From Varroa destructor (taxonomy: Eukaryota > Arthropoda > Arachnida > Mesostigmata > Varroidae), in the NCBI RefSeq assembly GCF_002443255.2, contig NW_019211455.1, forward strand, positions 29,710,239 through 29,774,238: a DNA stretch of 64,000 nt. The letters run 5' to 3'. Shown in pieces: positions 37,701 through 52,700 of the stretch. A program made the translations under genes and the position numbers. Each line of letters opens with the position of its first letter. Position 1 is the first letter of the stretch. The notes under the pieces were generated by a model, which saw only the letters and a list, made by a program, of their open reading frames with translations, was not told where the DNA came from and did not search any database.

Positions 37701-40700
37701 ACCACTCAAAAAAGGCAACGGGACCAAAAAGGAGTCGAAATAGATCCCTTAGGTCGCCATGCTGAACTATTTTGTTCAACAAACGTTTTTACTCAAGGCT
37801 GCTTCCTCTTCATTGACGGGATGTAACGCTTTTGATTATCTTAAAAGGCAAAGGCGATCCAGGCACGCGATTGCGAGAAAAAGCGTCTGCTATAAACTTC
37901 TCTCGTATCTCCCGGCAAAGAGAGTAAACGTATTTCTGGAGAGTGCAAGTGCGATGCTTAAGGGGCAACACGGATTCAGGAGAGAGCATTCGACTAAAAC
38001 GGCATGTAAGGTTCTACTTCCTGATATCAAGCGAATTTCAAGTGTCTTTCGGCAATATACCCACGCAGCGTTCGTAAACATTAAAGCTACTTTTGATTCC
38101 GTCCCAAGAAAATTAGTTCTGAGGCGTTCGGACGATGGCGCTTAACATTACAGTAGCAATACTCCAGAAAAATAAAGTTACAATCGATGATGAAATCTTG
38201 AGGCTGTTAGCGTTTTTCTGGATTACAGATGTGGCCCAGGGTAATAACTTAAGCACTCTTCTTTTCTCAGGCTTGCTTAAAGATCTTCTCGACAAGGTAT
38301 ATGGGCCTGGAAGTTTTGATGAAGGCTCTCCTCTATGCAGACGGTTTAATTATTTGCGGCAGCAATCGTTTTCATGTGGAGTAGGCCCTAGCAAGGTCAC
38401 ATTTTGTCGTCTCGGAATTAGGATGGACCATCGATCCGACCAAAAACGAGACGATGAAATTCAGAGGAGGTAACTGGCGGCCTGGGGGACGCTTATTTCT
38501 CTGGCTCACGGCTGACATACGTCACTAGATTCACCTACTTAGAGTTGCTGATTCCGTATAACAGTCAAAGCTTCTTCCAGCATATTACAGGAAGACGCAG
38601 GAAGGCTTTAACAGCTTCGCTTTCAATACGAAACTTTTACCGATTCTCCCGCACCATTCGATTTTAAAATGGTGCCAATTTCCGCATGCGGGGTGAGCTA
38701 GATAATCTCACATTGGGGTATTCGAACCGACTAAAGATCTCGTTCCTCAAAAAAGCCTTGGGATTGCAACGGACAACCCGTAACAAGCTCGTCTACATCC
38801 TGGCAGCGACGCCGCTATTCACTGGGGACTTCCGTCACCTTCTGTCACAAGAAGGCCTGCTAAAATAAAATCGAAGGCTCGCGTAGATCGACGCCAAATT
38901 TTATCAAACGAGAGCCATGACAGGTGAAACCTGGGAGGGACTCGATCGGTTGTGCCGCGCTATGCAGTACAGGGTTTCACCGTCGTCTACGTGTTTGTAC
39001 TAGACGTAAGCAACTTATGACGTGTATCGTGCTTTTGCTGGCCACAGGTTCGATCACTGGGTAACTAATTGCAATATCGTGGTGTACACTATCCAATACA
39101 GTTGTCGCATCGTTAAATTTTAAGTAATCCCTGGACCCTGGGTCGATTATTCCGGTGACCCTTTCCTAGCTTAGGAACACCCAAGGCTGTCATTATAAAT
39201 GTATATGTATACAATTTAAATGTACTTGAGAAAGGTGGATATATGAGTTTGACTTGAATTCGGATGAATAAATCGCGTCGTCCTAGTCCAAACGGCTGTG
39301 AGCCCCCTTTCCCGACTGGCTGTGCTAACTTATATCGAGGCCGATTCAGCAGAAATAAATGTTTCGTCCAGGGTCCAGATAAAACATAATGTCTATAGAG
39401 TAATCTGATTAGTCCACGTCATCCAGGGGATGATTTGCAGCTGTGGCCTTAAAGTGCTATGCATGGCGACTGCAAAAGCAATCAGGACGAGAAGATAATA
39501 GCGAGAGGGCAATTCGCATGAAAGAAACAATGGCTGAATATAAATGTTCCTCCACGTGCGTGACTTATACGAAGTACCCGTTGTATCGTAATTCGTGCTT
39601 AATGGATGCTTTGACGTAGTTTTGTCCCACACAGCATAAGTATATGCCAAACGGATGCTTGTTCCAGCAGTATAAACTTGTACAGTACATTATGGTACAT
39701 AGCAAACGAAGCTGATGGTAGCGACCCAATCATACCGTAAACTAGCGTATGACGAGACTTTTATAACAAACTTCACGCATAAATGCGGTGCTTAAATCAA
39801 CTACTATACCAAGTAACAACGAGCAATTTTTCCGCGCTAAACTTTGAAATGGCAGTGAGACATATGTCCTGTAGCTTATCGCGACACATACACAGCTGTT
39901 TTCCCTGTAACAGTCGTAATTCTATACGCTTTTGGTTTCTGATTCAACTGAAGTGACGATAGGCTGTAGCGTTCCATAGAGTTATCGTAGAGGCAGGACT
40001 GACCCTAAGTAGTTACTTTAAGGTAAACAGAAGACAGCCAGACGGACCGTACGCTTACTTCACAGTCTAGTATACTAGCTATGCGAATTTCATTTGCTAA
40101 TGTGTGAACGCCTGTCCTTACGTGCGTTCGTTCCGCCAGGAGGAAAAAATGGCGACAGTCATGACACTAATGATATCGCACCGATATATTATTTCGACAG
40201 CGATATAACCGCTATATGATTGCCTCTGCAAGTCTTCAAGGCTAAGCTTTCCGCCATCAGCGCGTCTGCTGTGAATGAATTACATGTACATCATAACCGA
40301 GCGCCAACTAGGAATAGAACCTACCATGCTGACAAGCTCTCTGTCCGGTTTATACTTGCCAAAGAAAGAAGCAATGATATAAAGTGAGACAATATGTTTT
40401 TGATGAAATGTAAGAGATAAGCCCAAATTTCTCCTGAGAGATAAGTTCAGGACAGCAAAACCACAACAACGGGAGAGCTAACGCATCTGTTTTGTTATTC
40501 GAACAATGTTATCAATAAGGTTTTTAGACGACGGTCGTTATAGTAACAACAAGACGAAAAAAATAGCAAACAAATACAATCGACCTGTGCATTGTCGACA
40601 TGTAAACTTTCGAACGTTCAGGAGGTCGATCTCGCGAAGGAGCAGTGGCCCCGTCAGAAGACTAAAAAGGTTTCGGTATTGTATTGTATCTTCGTTTGTA

Positions 40701-43700
40701 TCTTCTCGTTCGTATTACGACTATATGTACCTGCCGCGGATACAAAAGATACGAGGCCGAATGTATATAGATATGTATGTATGTGTACTATTAGACGCAT
40801 AGCGGCACGCAGTGCTAAGAGTATAAATGCGAAAGGATTACAGTAAACAGAGGACTGAACCATCGGAGGCAGCGAATGGCTTATCAACAAGAAATTGAGA
40901 AACGAGCACTCTAGGCTTACTAATTTTTTGGAAAAACGATCCTTTGCTACATAATTTTTTCTAATGGGAAATAGCAATTTCGAGACATATATAAACATGT
41001 ATTTACTTAGCATATTGTTGTAAACAATATGCTTACGGCACGTAACATCAACATTGAAATTAGGCAGATAAATAATAGAGGAAAAGATACAATAAGAATA
41101 GGAAATATCTTCCATAATCCGATTCTGTTGCTAATACAACAACGGCAACAGCAAAGGAACGTTTGCAAACAGCAGACTGCCATTAGTTAGACGCCAGCAG
41201 GGCGGTTCTTTGCAGATAATGCAATGTAACAGATAGTTGGTTTGTTGCTAATCGCGTTTAATCATATTGTCCTACAGTAGAGGTGTGTACTTATGTGTAT
41301 TCTATTTAAAAAAGAAGAGATCAGCTGATTTGGTTTGCAGCTGGAGCTCTAATTCATACGTAGATTTGGGTCAGTTTGTTCCACGAACGTTCCATATATG
41401 CTTCTCTTGGTGTTAAGGCTTTCGTACCGCTAATACCTGGGCGCCGATCTTTGAAACGCGTGGACAACATATTTTATAATAAACCTTTGTTTAAGTGCTC
41501 GGCCGAGTTAATAGTGCCCAGACACGACCTGTGCCGTCCTTCATATGGGGGATCACTCCTAATAACAAAGAAACCCATTATGATTGCGAAGCGTTGCAGC
41601 AGTCGGTACCCAGGCGATAATATTCGAAATTGTACAAACACACGTATTCTAAATGAAACGCTGCCGACACCTTACCGCTAGGGTACAGTGAATCATCAAA
41701 GGTCACCGCTAGGTAGTACAACTAAACTGAAACAGGTCTGGCAGTAAGCATCAGCGCCTGTGCATGGTGTAGCCTTTCAATCAACTAGCATTCTCCAAAC
41801 AAGATTTACCAAATTTTCCTGATAAGCTGAAGTTACAGAAAAATCGAATTCAAGATTTCTGCATGAATGGCTCCCATCTGACAAGCACCCCAGGGCACGT
41901 GTTTTTCTACGGAAATCTAAGTTGCCTTGATAAAAAACTTTCCATTTAACAGCTTAAAACAATACATTTACAGTATTTATACGAAACTGAGATTTTACAA
42001 GGTATTGACGATGGTGTAACCGAAGAATTTCTATTTAGGGCTATCTCTCGATTTAAACAGACTCAAGCCGAACTTGTATGATCAAAAAAGTGGCGAAGAT
42101 ACTCAAAGAGCTCCAACTTCGTTTCCACTGCCTTTTTCTTTTCTCTGGCGATCTCTGCAAAATCGATTCAATCTTCCAGCTGGTCAGCTTTGGGAAGACT
42201 TCAGCAATTTTTTCATTGTCTTTCTATTGTAAATTTTCGAGTCTGCAAACACACTGTATAACAGATCTCTCAAACGAACTACACCCACACTAATACGAAG
42301 GGTATAGGGAAAATATGGATTAGAAATTCATCGATCTGGCGGTGTAGCGTTTCCAGTGAGACGAAGCAGGTGCAGAGAGAAAGCACCTAGTCAGATAGAA
42401 AACCGTGAAGATTAATGACGGTTGATATAACTGAGAGATTGTAGACATTGCAAATGTCGACTGCTTCAAAGGTTGAGCTCAATGTTTCAGTGCTAAACAT
42501 GTTACAAGATACGACATCTTTCAGTTGGCTAGTTGAGTCGTAGCTATTTTCCTTTGCGTGTTTCTTATGCTCGCTAAGGGAAACTTAAGTTTTCATCAGC
42601 GGTTCCTCTGAGCACTTAAACAAACAGCCTAGTTGGCCTCATTTAGATCATTCCGTGAATCTGTGATGTTGCGATGAAACGGCTTGCTTTCATTTCCCTG
42701 CGACTAACGTCGAATAGGACTGCAAGCCTTACAAAAACCATATTAACAGTAGGTATCATTGTCTGTAACGTCATTGCATTTCTCAAACTCACTTTCTTAA
42801 TAACAATCAGATATTTTTAGGTGTTTTGTTAAACAAAGTAGACAATGGCATGTAAATAAAAATAAATTACATTTACAGTTTTTATATACAAATGTTACGA
42901 TTTGCTGTACTTTGGTTTATTTTGCCTAAAACGAATATAAATATTTAGGCAAACTAAAAAATGCCATCTTTGTCCTAAACTACTTAATGTCAGTATGGTT
43001 TCATGCTTACACCTTATCTATACGATCCTCGGTTTAATCTATGCTAGTCACTGGATAATAGCCTGCTATGCGAATTATCATAGAAGTATTATGGTCAACT
43101 TTTCATCCACACGATCTCCATAAGCCAGCCAAGACTAGTCATCTTACGGACAAAAGGCCTACGGACAGTCTTGCAAGTTGGCTCACTAAGCCCAATAAGC
43201 GAGGCCATTGGCTTGGCTAAGTGGTCTCGAATGATTTGGCCAAAAGAGAACAACTATCAAAAAATGGATCAGAGCAGCTACGTTTTTGTCGTAATACAAT
43301 TTGAGCTCTTCGTTGGATCGACCTGCACAGTTGGCATGATGCGTGGTCTATCACTGGCTGAGGAGGATTTACTGTTATCCCTGGCCTAGCAGCACTAGAA
43401 GGTGCCGTTTACTTTTCATTAGAGGAACATCATTCTCAGTGGAATAAGCACTTCTCTACTTCTGTCGAGTTGCCCAGCCTCAGCCAATGGCGAGCTTAGC
43501 ACGACGCCGAAAAGCTATCGAGATTCATTTTAGATTCCGAATTTAGCTAGATCTCGTCAAGCTTTCAAGCGATGCATTTCCCCCATTAGACGCTTCGACA
43601 GGAGAGCTGCTATGTCTATGTGATATACGCAGACAAAGCGTTACAGTCTCTGAGCAATAATACGCCAGCGTGTATTTCGAACAGGGCTTAATCTAATTTC

Positions 43701-46700
43701 AGCTCTACCAGAAAGCTCTCGACTTCACCGTACAGTATCCAAACCCCATTTCGCATTAGTTATTAATGGAAACTTGGTTCTTCTGAATAAAGAAAGCGCA
43801 TTTCATTGGGATAAACTTAGCACTAGACTATCGATAACTATTCGCACCCACTGAGGAAAAATCATCGAATATCTTCCCAGACCAATCAGGCCTGATAGCA
43901 TATATACCTAAGAACAGATATTATTCCGCAGTCATTTAGTACGACAAAACCTCTGGTTCATGTGGATGCAGACGACGAGACATTCAGCTCTGCATTACCT
44001 TAACGAAGTTGATGAGGGCACCCTCTTTATCGGAATGATGCGTTTGTTGGAATGGTGTTTTATATATTGCCATAACCTTGCGCGTTTAACGTCTCGCGTA
44101 AGGGCACCGCTCCTTCCGCTAGAGCTCATTGTCCACTTTTGCCATAAGTTTGCCATATGTGATTTGGGGCTCAGCGTATTGCCGATTATGTTCTCTGACG
44201 AAATGAACTGCCTATGCAACGGAAGCTGATCTAAGTGATCAGGATATGGCTTATGTTCCAGGTTAGAAATGTCACGAGGCGATGGTCAATGACGCAGCCG
44301 ATCGATTCCGTCCGCTTGTGTTATTTGTAGAGGGGTTGTCATTTCTATTTAGCTGAAATGCTCCGAGTAGCAGATCGATAATAATGGCAATACCTAACCT
44401 ACAACATCAAACTTGTCCAAACGCTTCCCAATACTCCTCATATAATGCTACCACAATATAAATGAGCTTTCGCTAGTGGCACAGGCTTCGTAGGTATGCC
44501 GCGTTGTAAGAGTGAATCACTGGGTTTTTTTGGTCAGAGACTTCTAATACTTGAACTTTCTATGGTGACATCAGCTAAACCTTGTGATGTCTACTCTATT
44601 TGTATACTGCATCACTAGGTTTGTCACACTGTATTCACGTTCAGATGTTGTAATCTTGGGCGGCTGAAGTATGTATGCTACAAGTTATCTTACACAAGCA
44701 GCAAACTTGAGACTGCAGTGTTTCTTTGTACAACTTGAAAGTATCATATCCATGTGGTACCAACCAATTTATAGCGGGCTGCGAAGGTTGAACGAGGTTC
44801 AAGTAATTATTCAAGCACTAATACCAATGAGCACCGCTAATGCGGTACTAACAGGCTGCTTTATGTTTACCATAGGTAATGTGACAAAACACAATTGGGC
44901 AATAGTCTTCGAACGGCTAATATTAGAGAATATCCACTAAGAACCATTTGTCGGTTTCGGAATAGATTATGGTTAGTATTTGATGGGAAAAGCAGTTGGA
45001 GTCTCACTTGGCAAAATTGACCAATTTTTTATTACGCGCACGCAGTCTACATTCATAATTATAATAACTATGTATAATGACACTACCTGTAGGCCTGTCA
45101 ATATGTCCCTTTAAATATATGTTTGTCACAGGATTCAAGGCTTACGGAAATCATGCGCTACACTGGAGCTCTATTTCTCCGTACAAATATTATTTTTGGT
45201 GGAAATCCAATGTAGGACTTGGACCGATAGGTCGGATTCAGTTTACTTAAACGCAAGGCAAAGTCTGATGCTAGTTATTAGTGGCAGCCTATCAAACAAA
45301 ATATGAATCTAACGATAACAGCGGGTGCGCACGTCAAATAATCTTGATGCCGCCGCTTTTAGATAACGGAAACGCCTCTCTTAACATATCACAGGTCATT
45401 GTCACTAAATTCGGTTCACATATCGAAAAGACTGCATCAGGCAACTAGTTTATCAGAGTCGCAAATTTTTAGGCCGAGCCTTGAGTAATAGCGCAGGGGC
45501 GTCATATTTGCTTGGCCTTGTAATAGGCCTTCATAGGATACTACTTAGTCTACATCTCAAGCAGTAAGCACAGATCGCTAATCACTGCTAGTAACATAAT
45601 GTTTTCCAGTGGAACTACATTTAAGTTCAAAGAAAACAGTATGCTGTCTCAAGTACAATCCATTTAAGTAGCGCATAAGTTAACAAAAATTAAACGTAAA
45701 ATCTGGATGTTGTATCATTCGGAAAGATGCGAGCAGACTGTATTTATGGGAAGCGTAGGGAATGCGATAAATGGCATTTCTGCGTACATTGTGCTTTGTA
45801 ACTAATCATTCTTAAGGTATGGTTCAAGTATTAGACATCCTATTTGCTCTACTGTACGTGTAACGTTTCCGAGAGGATTGACCATCGTAAAATCTTATGG
45901 GGTACAAGACCTGTCGGTGCGTTACTTGTTATAAACTAGCTTCGACAATAGGCAACTTAGAAAGCCGCAAATCCTTTCGGAAGAACGTTAAAGACAACAT
46001 ACCTATCGGTATCAGCCTGTCGAAAGCATTCCTCTAACCACTTCTCGCGCATTAGTTGTCGTTCATCGAGGTTGGCTGGAACGACCCCACCTGGCCCAGG
46101 TCCTCCTCCAGGTTGTCCAGTCCTGCGCGCGGCTACCAGCATCGAGAGGCCTGTAACCCAGAAGTTGGCCTCATCCGCTGTTGAGGCAACGAGGTCGAGC
46201 GATTCGTACGCATCCCCGTAGATTATCGAAAAAACACAATCCTCTGAATAGCATCCTGTTTACACCGGCGAAAGAACCAATTAAATATATATAAGCACAG
46301 CACCGGCAATTTATAATACACAGCGACCGCATTAAGCTAATGGATTACCTTGATGTGTTAAAGTCAACAACGTTGAAATTACAATACAATTCTTCCTACT
46401 TACGGGGGTTTCAATAGTTACATAGGCGATCTTTCTCCTAGGAGAAGCCGTGATTTTATTCTATTAAAATTTTTCAAACATTCCTTAAATGTGATAAATC
46501 CTTCTGAAGACTACGCGGTTCTGTTGACGTTTTTTCTGGGGAGGGGGGGATCTGTGAGTATCGTGCCTATTATTATTATTATTCTAGAAAATGAGAAAAG
46601 CTGCATGTAGTTACGCAAATCTATGAAGCAAGTAAATATATTTGGAAGCTTAGTCTCTTGCACTGTCGATAAGTCCGCCTTTTGCAATTGAATAAGAGTT

Positions 46701-49700
46701 TAAAGATACGCATTTAGATAGATGCAAAACGTTGTCAATCAATAAGCGCATTCATAATATTAGAGCCAAATGTCTGCCTTGTAAATAATAATAGTCGAAT
46801 CATACGGAACTCTCAAAGATCTATTGATTTTCCGTGAAAATCAATAAGAAGGGGTGGCTTGTTTTTTTCGAAATTAGCATTCAAATAACACAGCCGGTTT
46901 TGCTGTGGTTGCACCCTATGCCACAACCTAACTATAACAGCTCGGACCTTTACATTAATAATTCAAATTAGGCAATCACAGCATCTAGTGGGTAATTTAG
47001 CTCACGCTCCGACATTCATACACCGTGCGTACAAGTCCAGAAATCTGTCTTTGGATGAATCTTTTATTACGGTCTCTATTATTTTATTACGGTACTAGCA
47101 GATAAGCACGTGTGAAGTACGCAGGCGCGTGCACAGCGAACAAAGCGAACGTGGCACCCATGCTCTAGTTGGTAGATTGTCGAAATGAATATTAAAATCC
47201 AGACCACTGCCTTAATTCCCCTAAAAATGGAAGAGTGAAAAATGAGGAACTTTGTGCTGTAAACGTACGTTCTAGGTACGCACGGCGCTATGCTAGAAAC
47301 ACACGGTTACCTAATGTCGTCGACAAATTAAAATGGGTCAATAAAAAATTGAATTAAGATTGTAAAAAATTAGACAAGGCAAAAAATATAGTAACGCTAA
47401 ACCAAAATGATTGCTCACTCGTATTACACCGGCGAGCAGCTACAATGTCGGCTGTATTACGTAGACAATTTGGCTTTATGTATTGTAAAAAAAATTCTAC
47501 AAAATCGAACTCCCGGTTGTCTGGCAGACGTGTTTCCATTTCTTTTATGGGTATAAATAAAATGAATGGGAAAAATAAGGCAAGATCTCCTAAAATTTTC
47601 GCTAACATAACGAATAAGGTTTTTTGTAATGTGACCATTTCCAGTTCCAAAATGGCCCATGTAGAAGACAATGCATCGTTTTACTAAAAGAATGATTCGC
47701 TACTAATAAATTTACTCAAAAAGACCTTCATTGCCCCTTACGAAATGATGATACTGTTGCGCATGGCTGTTCATTTACCGAGTATTCATGTACATGAGAT
47801 TATACCCAGAAACTGCACGTTAAATAACCCACCTGCCACCTCTTTCTCCCTAAGAATGTCCGTTGTCTTTCCGAGACGCACTTCGCGTATGTGAGCAATT
47901 GCTAGTTTGGCCTTATTGGACTTCTTCGATGATGGAACCCAACGAACGGCGACGAGGTCTTCGTCCAATGTAAAGTAACGTCGGTATTGACGTGAGCTGG
48001 CCCGCACCTTTAGCAAGCTGCAGCCCTTCATCATGAACTGCAGACAATCGTAGGCTACCCACAAACGATGAAATAGTAACCGCGTTATTGTTAGATATGT
48101 ACATGGCAAAAACAACAACGAATCGGTCTTTGGTTAGCGAATAGTGACGCGCGAGGAGGATCAAGGTCTCGAACCTATATAGTTAATTAAATAGATTTTT
48201 CTAAACAATGATCGTCTTTCGGTGCGACACAAAAGCCAACTAGTGCAAGGTTATTGGCTTACCACATGAGTGAGCGGATTACGCACCCGATAGACGAATA
48301 ATTTATAAATCCTTTGTTTTATAATACAACAGTGGCTCTTCAATTTGTTGAATTATACTGTAAACTGGAACAAAAGCTTCAAATTAACGCAGTGGTATTA
48401 ATACTTACCTCAACTGTATGGACAATATAGTATTAAAAATATACGTCTTGCATAGAAGTACAGTATCAAAGCAGGATTATATCACCAAAAAGGAAATTTA
48501 CTTAAAACGATATGAAAAATCTTCAATCCGTTAGATTCGCTCTGAGCACACGACTTCGTAAGGTCGTTCGCGTTCTGATTTCACCCAGTCACTGCTTTGC
48601 CTTCATGAATGCCAAATCTCATTGTTATAAGATCTGTTTTTTTCAAGATGCTTGTGACAGATCTCTAAACAAGATCATATTCTTAAAGAATGGGTTGATC
48701 ATAACGATTAAGGTTGTATCATTCTAACGATATCTATTCATTCTATCAATATCATCCTAACGAGTTCATCACTAGGCACGGTACTTACCCGACGAAATTT
48801 TTCGTTCTTCCGGTAGGCTTGTGCCCGAATGGAAAGAAACGGATTTGGCGATTGGTGACGATACGGACAGGTTCCGTTGGCTCCCGGTTGCATCAAACTC
48901 GAAACAGGTACCACCATTCTCAAGTGTTTCCTGAAACACCGAAGGCGACGCAAACCAGAGATTGTTTCGTGAAAATTGATACAATGGTGTTTGTAGGCTC
49001 CGCGGTGTGGCAATCGGCAGACCGGGACTGAGCGCGGTCTGTGTATCTGTCTGTGGCTGACGCGATCGCGGCGACTGAAACTCAGCAAGCTCAGAAGGAT
49101 CGGATGGAACAAGGATCGTTAAGTGAAGACGGTTTCTCATACCGCGCGGACGCGAGGACCCGTAGTCTCGCCTAACGACAACAGGCGGGCACAAAAACTT
49201 GAACGAGTGTTAAAACTGCTTCAACCGGACACGTACACATAGTGCGAACAGACGTAGACTAGGCTCAGCGTAGCTTCGCCTATTCTCCTTTTCTGCCCGT
49301 TTTGTTCGTACGTTTCCCGTCACTTCGTCAATGCTATTAAGGAACGTTGACAAATCGAGCGACGAACAAACGTGCAGAAAACGGGGTAGCGGACTTCGGT
49401 GGTACGCTACTTGTACTTATTTTTGGAACTTCCGACCTCCGAAACTACTTCGAGTTTCTGACACTCACGCAGGTTCCAGCAGCGACTGTTATTATTCGTA
49501 TAGTACAACACACGCACACACTTCAACCGAAAAAATGCTTCTAAGAAAAGATGCTTGTAGTAGCCAAATTCGCTTGTCTAGAACTAGCTTACGACACATT
49601 TTGGTGAGTTACGTAACTCCGGGGTAATTCAAGCGATCAGCCTATCTATCGGTAAAAGAACACAATTTATGCTGCAATCAAGAACAATAAGTCGAACGTA

Positions 49701-52700
49701 ACTCTTCAAGTGACAAATCGTTCTGGACGATAGCGCTGTTAGCGACGCGCAACCTAGGGCTGGCGAAGGTTTTCTAGGCAATAATCCATAGGACATACAC
49801 AGACTTCGTTTTGTGCTACAAGTCAACCGCTTGATGGAATGTCTACTGGCGATACGGGACGTAAATCTCGAAACATAGAGGCAATAATTCATCGGAGATA
49901 GGGCGTGAGTTGTGACGACCGCATAAAGAAATCGATCTAAATTTTACGACTGTGCCGCGGACTTAAGAGCACAAGCTTGCCAGTGCATAGTTGACGTCTT
50001 AGTCTTAGCATTCTGGGTCGAAGAGTTGGTAGACTTCCTTTAGGCTCCTCCTTTAAGTTCCTTCTGGTTTTACCTCGAACGATTGTCACGGTACTGAGAC
50101 GACAATCTTCAGTAATTTACGAAGGTGTAAAGCGTCTACAAGTCGGTAGTCTGTCATCAAGGATGTCGGATTGCAACAACGGTTCAAGCTTGTTATAAGG
50201 ACTCCATGTATGGATTATTTAGTCTTTTGGTCCATAGGTATTAGAGGTAAGTGTAGAGATCCAGGTAGACCTTTACCAGGGCTGCTTTTGTCGCGCAATG
50301 CCTTAGTGCGGTCTTGGCATTTACAGACCGGTAGATCAAACATATCGCCGGTACGTACGAAGGTCAGCTATATGGATTAACCTGTGCTTGTATTTTTATA
50401 ATTAATATAGCATTGTCCCGAATGCAATCGATACATATTTCAGATAAAGGTATATACGTTTTTTACGAATACATTAGTAATGTTTCTGACTATAAACGGA
50501 TTTACAGTGGGTTTTCAGACTTCTTATTATCTAATTCCACTTTTCCAATCGACAATGTCTATTTATACCGTATCACCAACCATGCTACACATGTAGCTTT
50601 GATAACTACACTAGGCTTTTACAGGCCGTTATCAACAGGGCCTCCGTAGGCTAAATCCGCACACGGCCGTCGCATCTATACATACCAGTGTAGACATCAT
50701 GCCTTTCATGAATGTCTATCTAATTTTAAGGTTCAGCGGATAACGGATGGTTAGGACAGATTTCAGTTGTACATGCAGTTTACAGCATAGTACGTGTCGG
50801 CTGACAATGGCGTATCTTGACCTCCCAATTTAAGCGAACGGAACGTAGACAAAAGCAGGGTAGCTTACAGCAGTATTCATCCGCAGTGATTCGCCGAGCT
50901 CAGCCTGGTCCAAGCCAGTTGGCAACTCTTCCATCCATCTTCGTTCTTTTTTCGCTTCCAGATAGGCGGCCGCCATGTGCTCGAGCGCGCCACGATAATA
51001 TGTATGCAATAATACTGAATGGTCGGCCGGACCCGCCCGTCTATTTTAGATGACTGTACATTGACGATGACGACCTTTATCACCGTTTGTAAAGCTCCCC
51101 TAGCTTTCTACGTAATCCGCCGTAACTGAGCAAGACACAATGTGCTTTCGATTCATTTTTTTTGTGCGAAATCGAAAGTTGTTTTAAAGTTTACCAATAG
51201 TTAGGAGTAGAGCAGCATTGGTCGAAAGATGAGTTACCAGGACGGGGTGGATAGCTCACTCACTCGCAGATGGATACCTATCTTTATAGCGCCGTAAATT
51301 GAGCCTAGATGAGTGGCTTGTTTTTCCTATTTTGGCCGGCTGCTTGCTCGCCCTCTTGATCACTCACTCTAATAGCTGTTCCTGCACGCGTTAGAAAAGC
51401 AACACGGGACTCTATCGCCAATGAACTAGGCGCGGTAGAAGCGTCGTTATCACATCTGTATGTATGGCACTCGCCATAAAGACTATTTTATTTTGTTATG
51501 CGGGTCCCAGGACCAGAACGGTGCTCAGAATCAATCCTGTTCATTGATGATATTCAATGATACTCAGTATTATACGAATATATGCTAATTGATATCAGAG
51601 CAATTGGTTAGCTTGAAGCGCATCGAGGCATATCAGTATTTTGAACGGAACATAATTAGACCACGTTTCATTAAGCTTCGCTCGGAAATATTCTGTAAGT
51701 ACGCGATAAGAAAGAGTTTTTTGCTGAGCATTTATGCGAAATGCGCTTCAAAGCATAAATCCACGCAATTACCTCAGTTGATTTGGGCTTATAAAAGAAA
51801 TCTTCTTCAATCCACTTCAACAGCCGAATTTCCTATTGCATTATTTTATATTACCAAATAGATAGATTTATAAAATATGAAGTATACAGTAGATATTTTA
51901 TAGTATCGCAGCTGTAGAGATGGATTTTGGTAAAATGTAATTTATTATCGTGGAACCAAACTGTAGTGTTACCTTTCTGAAGACTTATTGAACTTAAGGT
52001 GTTTGACAAAAGTTTCTTACTGAGACAGGAACGTGAAAAAAAAAAACGTTATTTTATGGGTTTTCAGTCGAAACAATGACTCCTGTGATTTACTAGACTC
52101 GCACAATCATAAGTAACTCAGCTGTTACGCTCTACTATAAATGATGTACATTCAGATGGTTGCTAACTTTGTGTTTTTGCAGCGATCCGTCTTAATTTCA
52201 ATTCAGGACACAGTTCTTCTATACTATTCCATATTTTTCACTACATTATATCTAAGTAATTTATGCTTAGGCTATTATATGTTCTCATACAAACATATAT
52301 ATTGTCTTTCAATACCAGACTACGCTAGTATCTCGCATAATGTAGAACATCGTCTGGCGACGGTAGCTGCATGTTGTGTGTGAAGGGTTCTCTATATATA
52401 ATCTTTCTATCTACATGTTATCTTTCCTGAAATTTTCCAGGATATGCATTCCTGAGGTTTTTTTACTTATCTGTCTTCTACAAAATCTTTGTCAATAGTG
52501 CCTATATCTAGAAAAATAGCAGTTATAGGCAACAGCCTATATCTGCGTAGCCATAATAGATGACATTAGTGTGAAACATGTTTCGAAATATGCATCTACT
52601 TTCTTCAAGGAATTTTTTAAAATGTAATTATAAAAAAATGAAACTTGTTTACATATATAACAGTATCTATTCCAAACTGGCTAGACAGAACGGGTAGAAG

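Larger units (their letters stand above)
36368..46002. other. Large PLCL intron carrying a LINE fossil
   Basis: 9.6-kb intron between the PH and EF-hand exons. It contains the decayed reverse transcriptase at 37.64-38.88 kb and a perfect 11-bp hairpin at 41009-41033. Other open frames (for example near 37.2, 40.6, 43.2 and 44.0 kb) have no recognisable domain. Confidence 0.6.

Noticed and set aside
43171..44229. Two plus-strand frames suspected to be copia-type remnants
   Set aside because: No reverse transcriptase, integrase or RNase H motif could be found in order.
47354..47687. Overlapping open frames on both strands (105 and 80 codons)
   Set aside because: Hydrophobic or basic low-information products with no domain; they lie in a PLCL intron, and neither has good splice sites.
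49835..49880. Hammerhead ribozyme core in the dispersed repeat
   Set aside because: The GAAAC box is present, but the copies read C/GGGACGT where CUGANGA is required, and no clear three-stem fold is visible.
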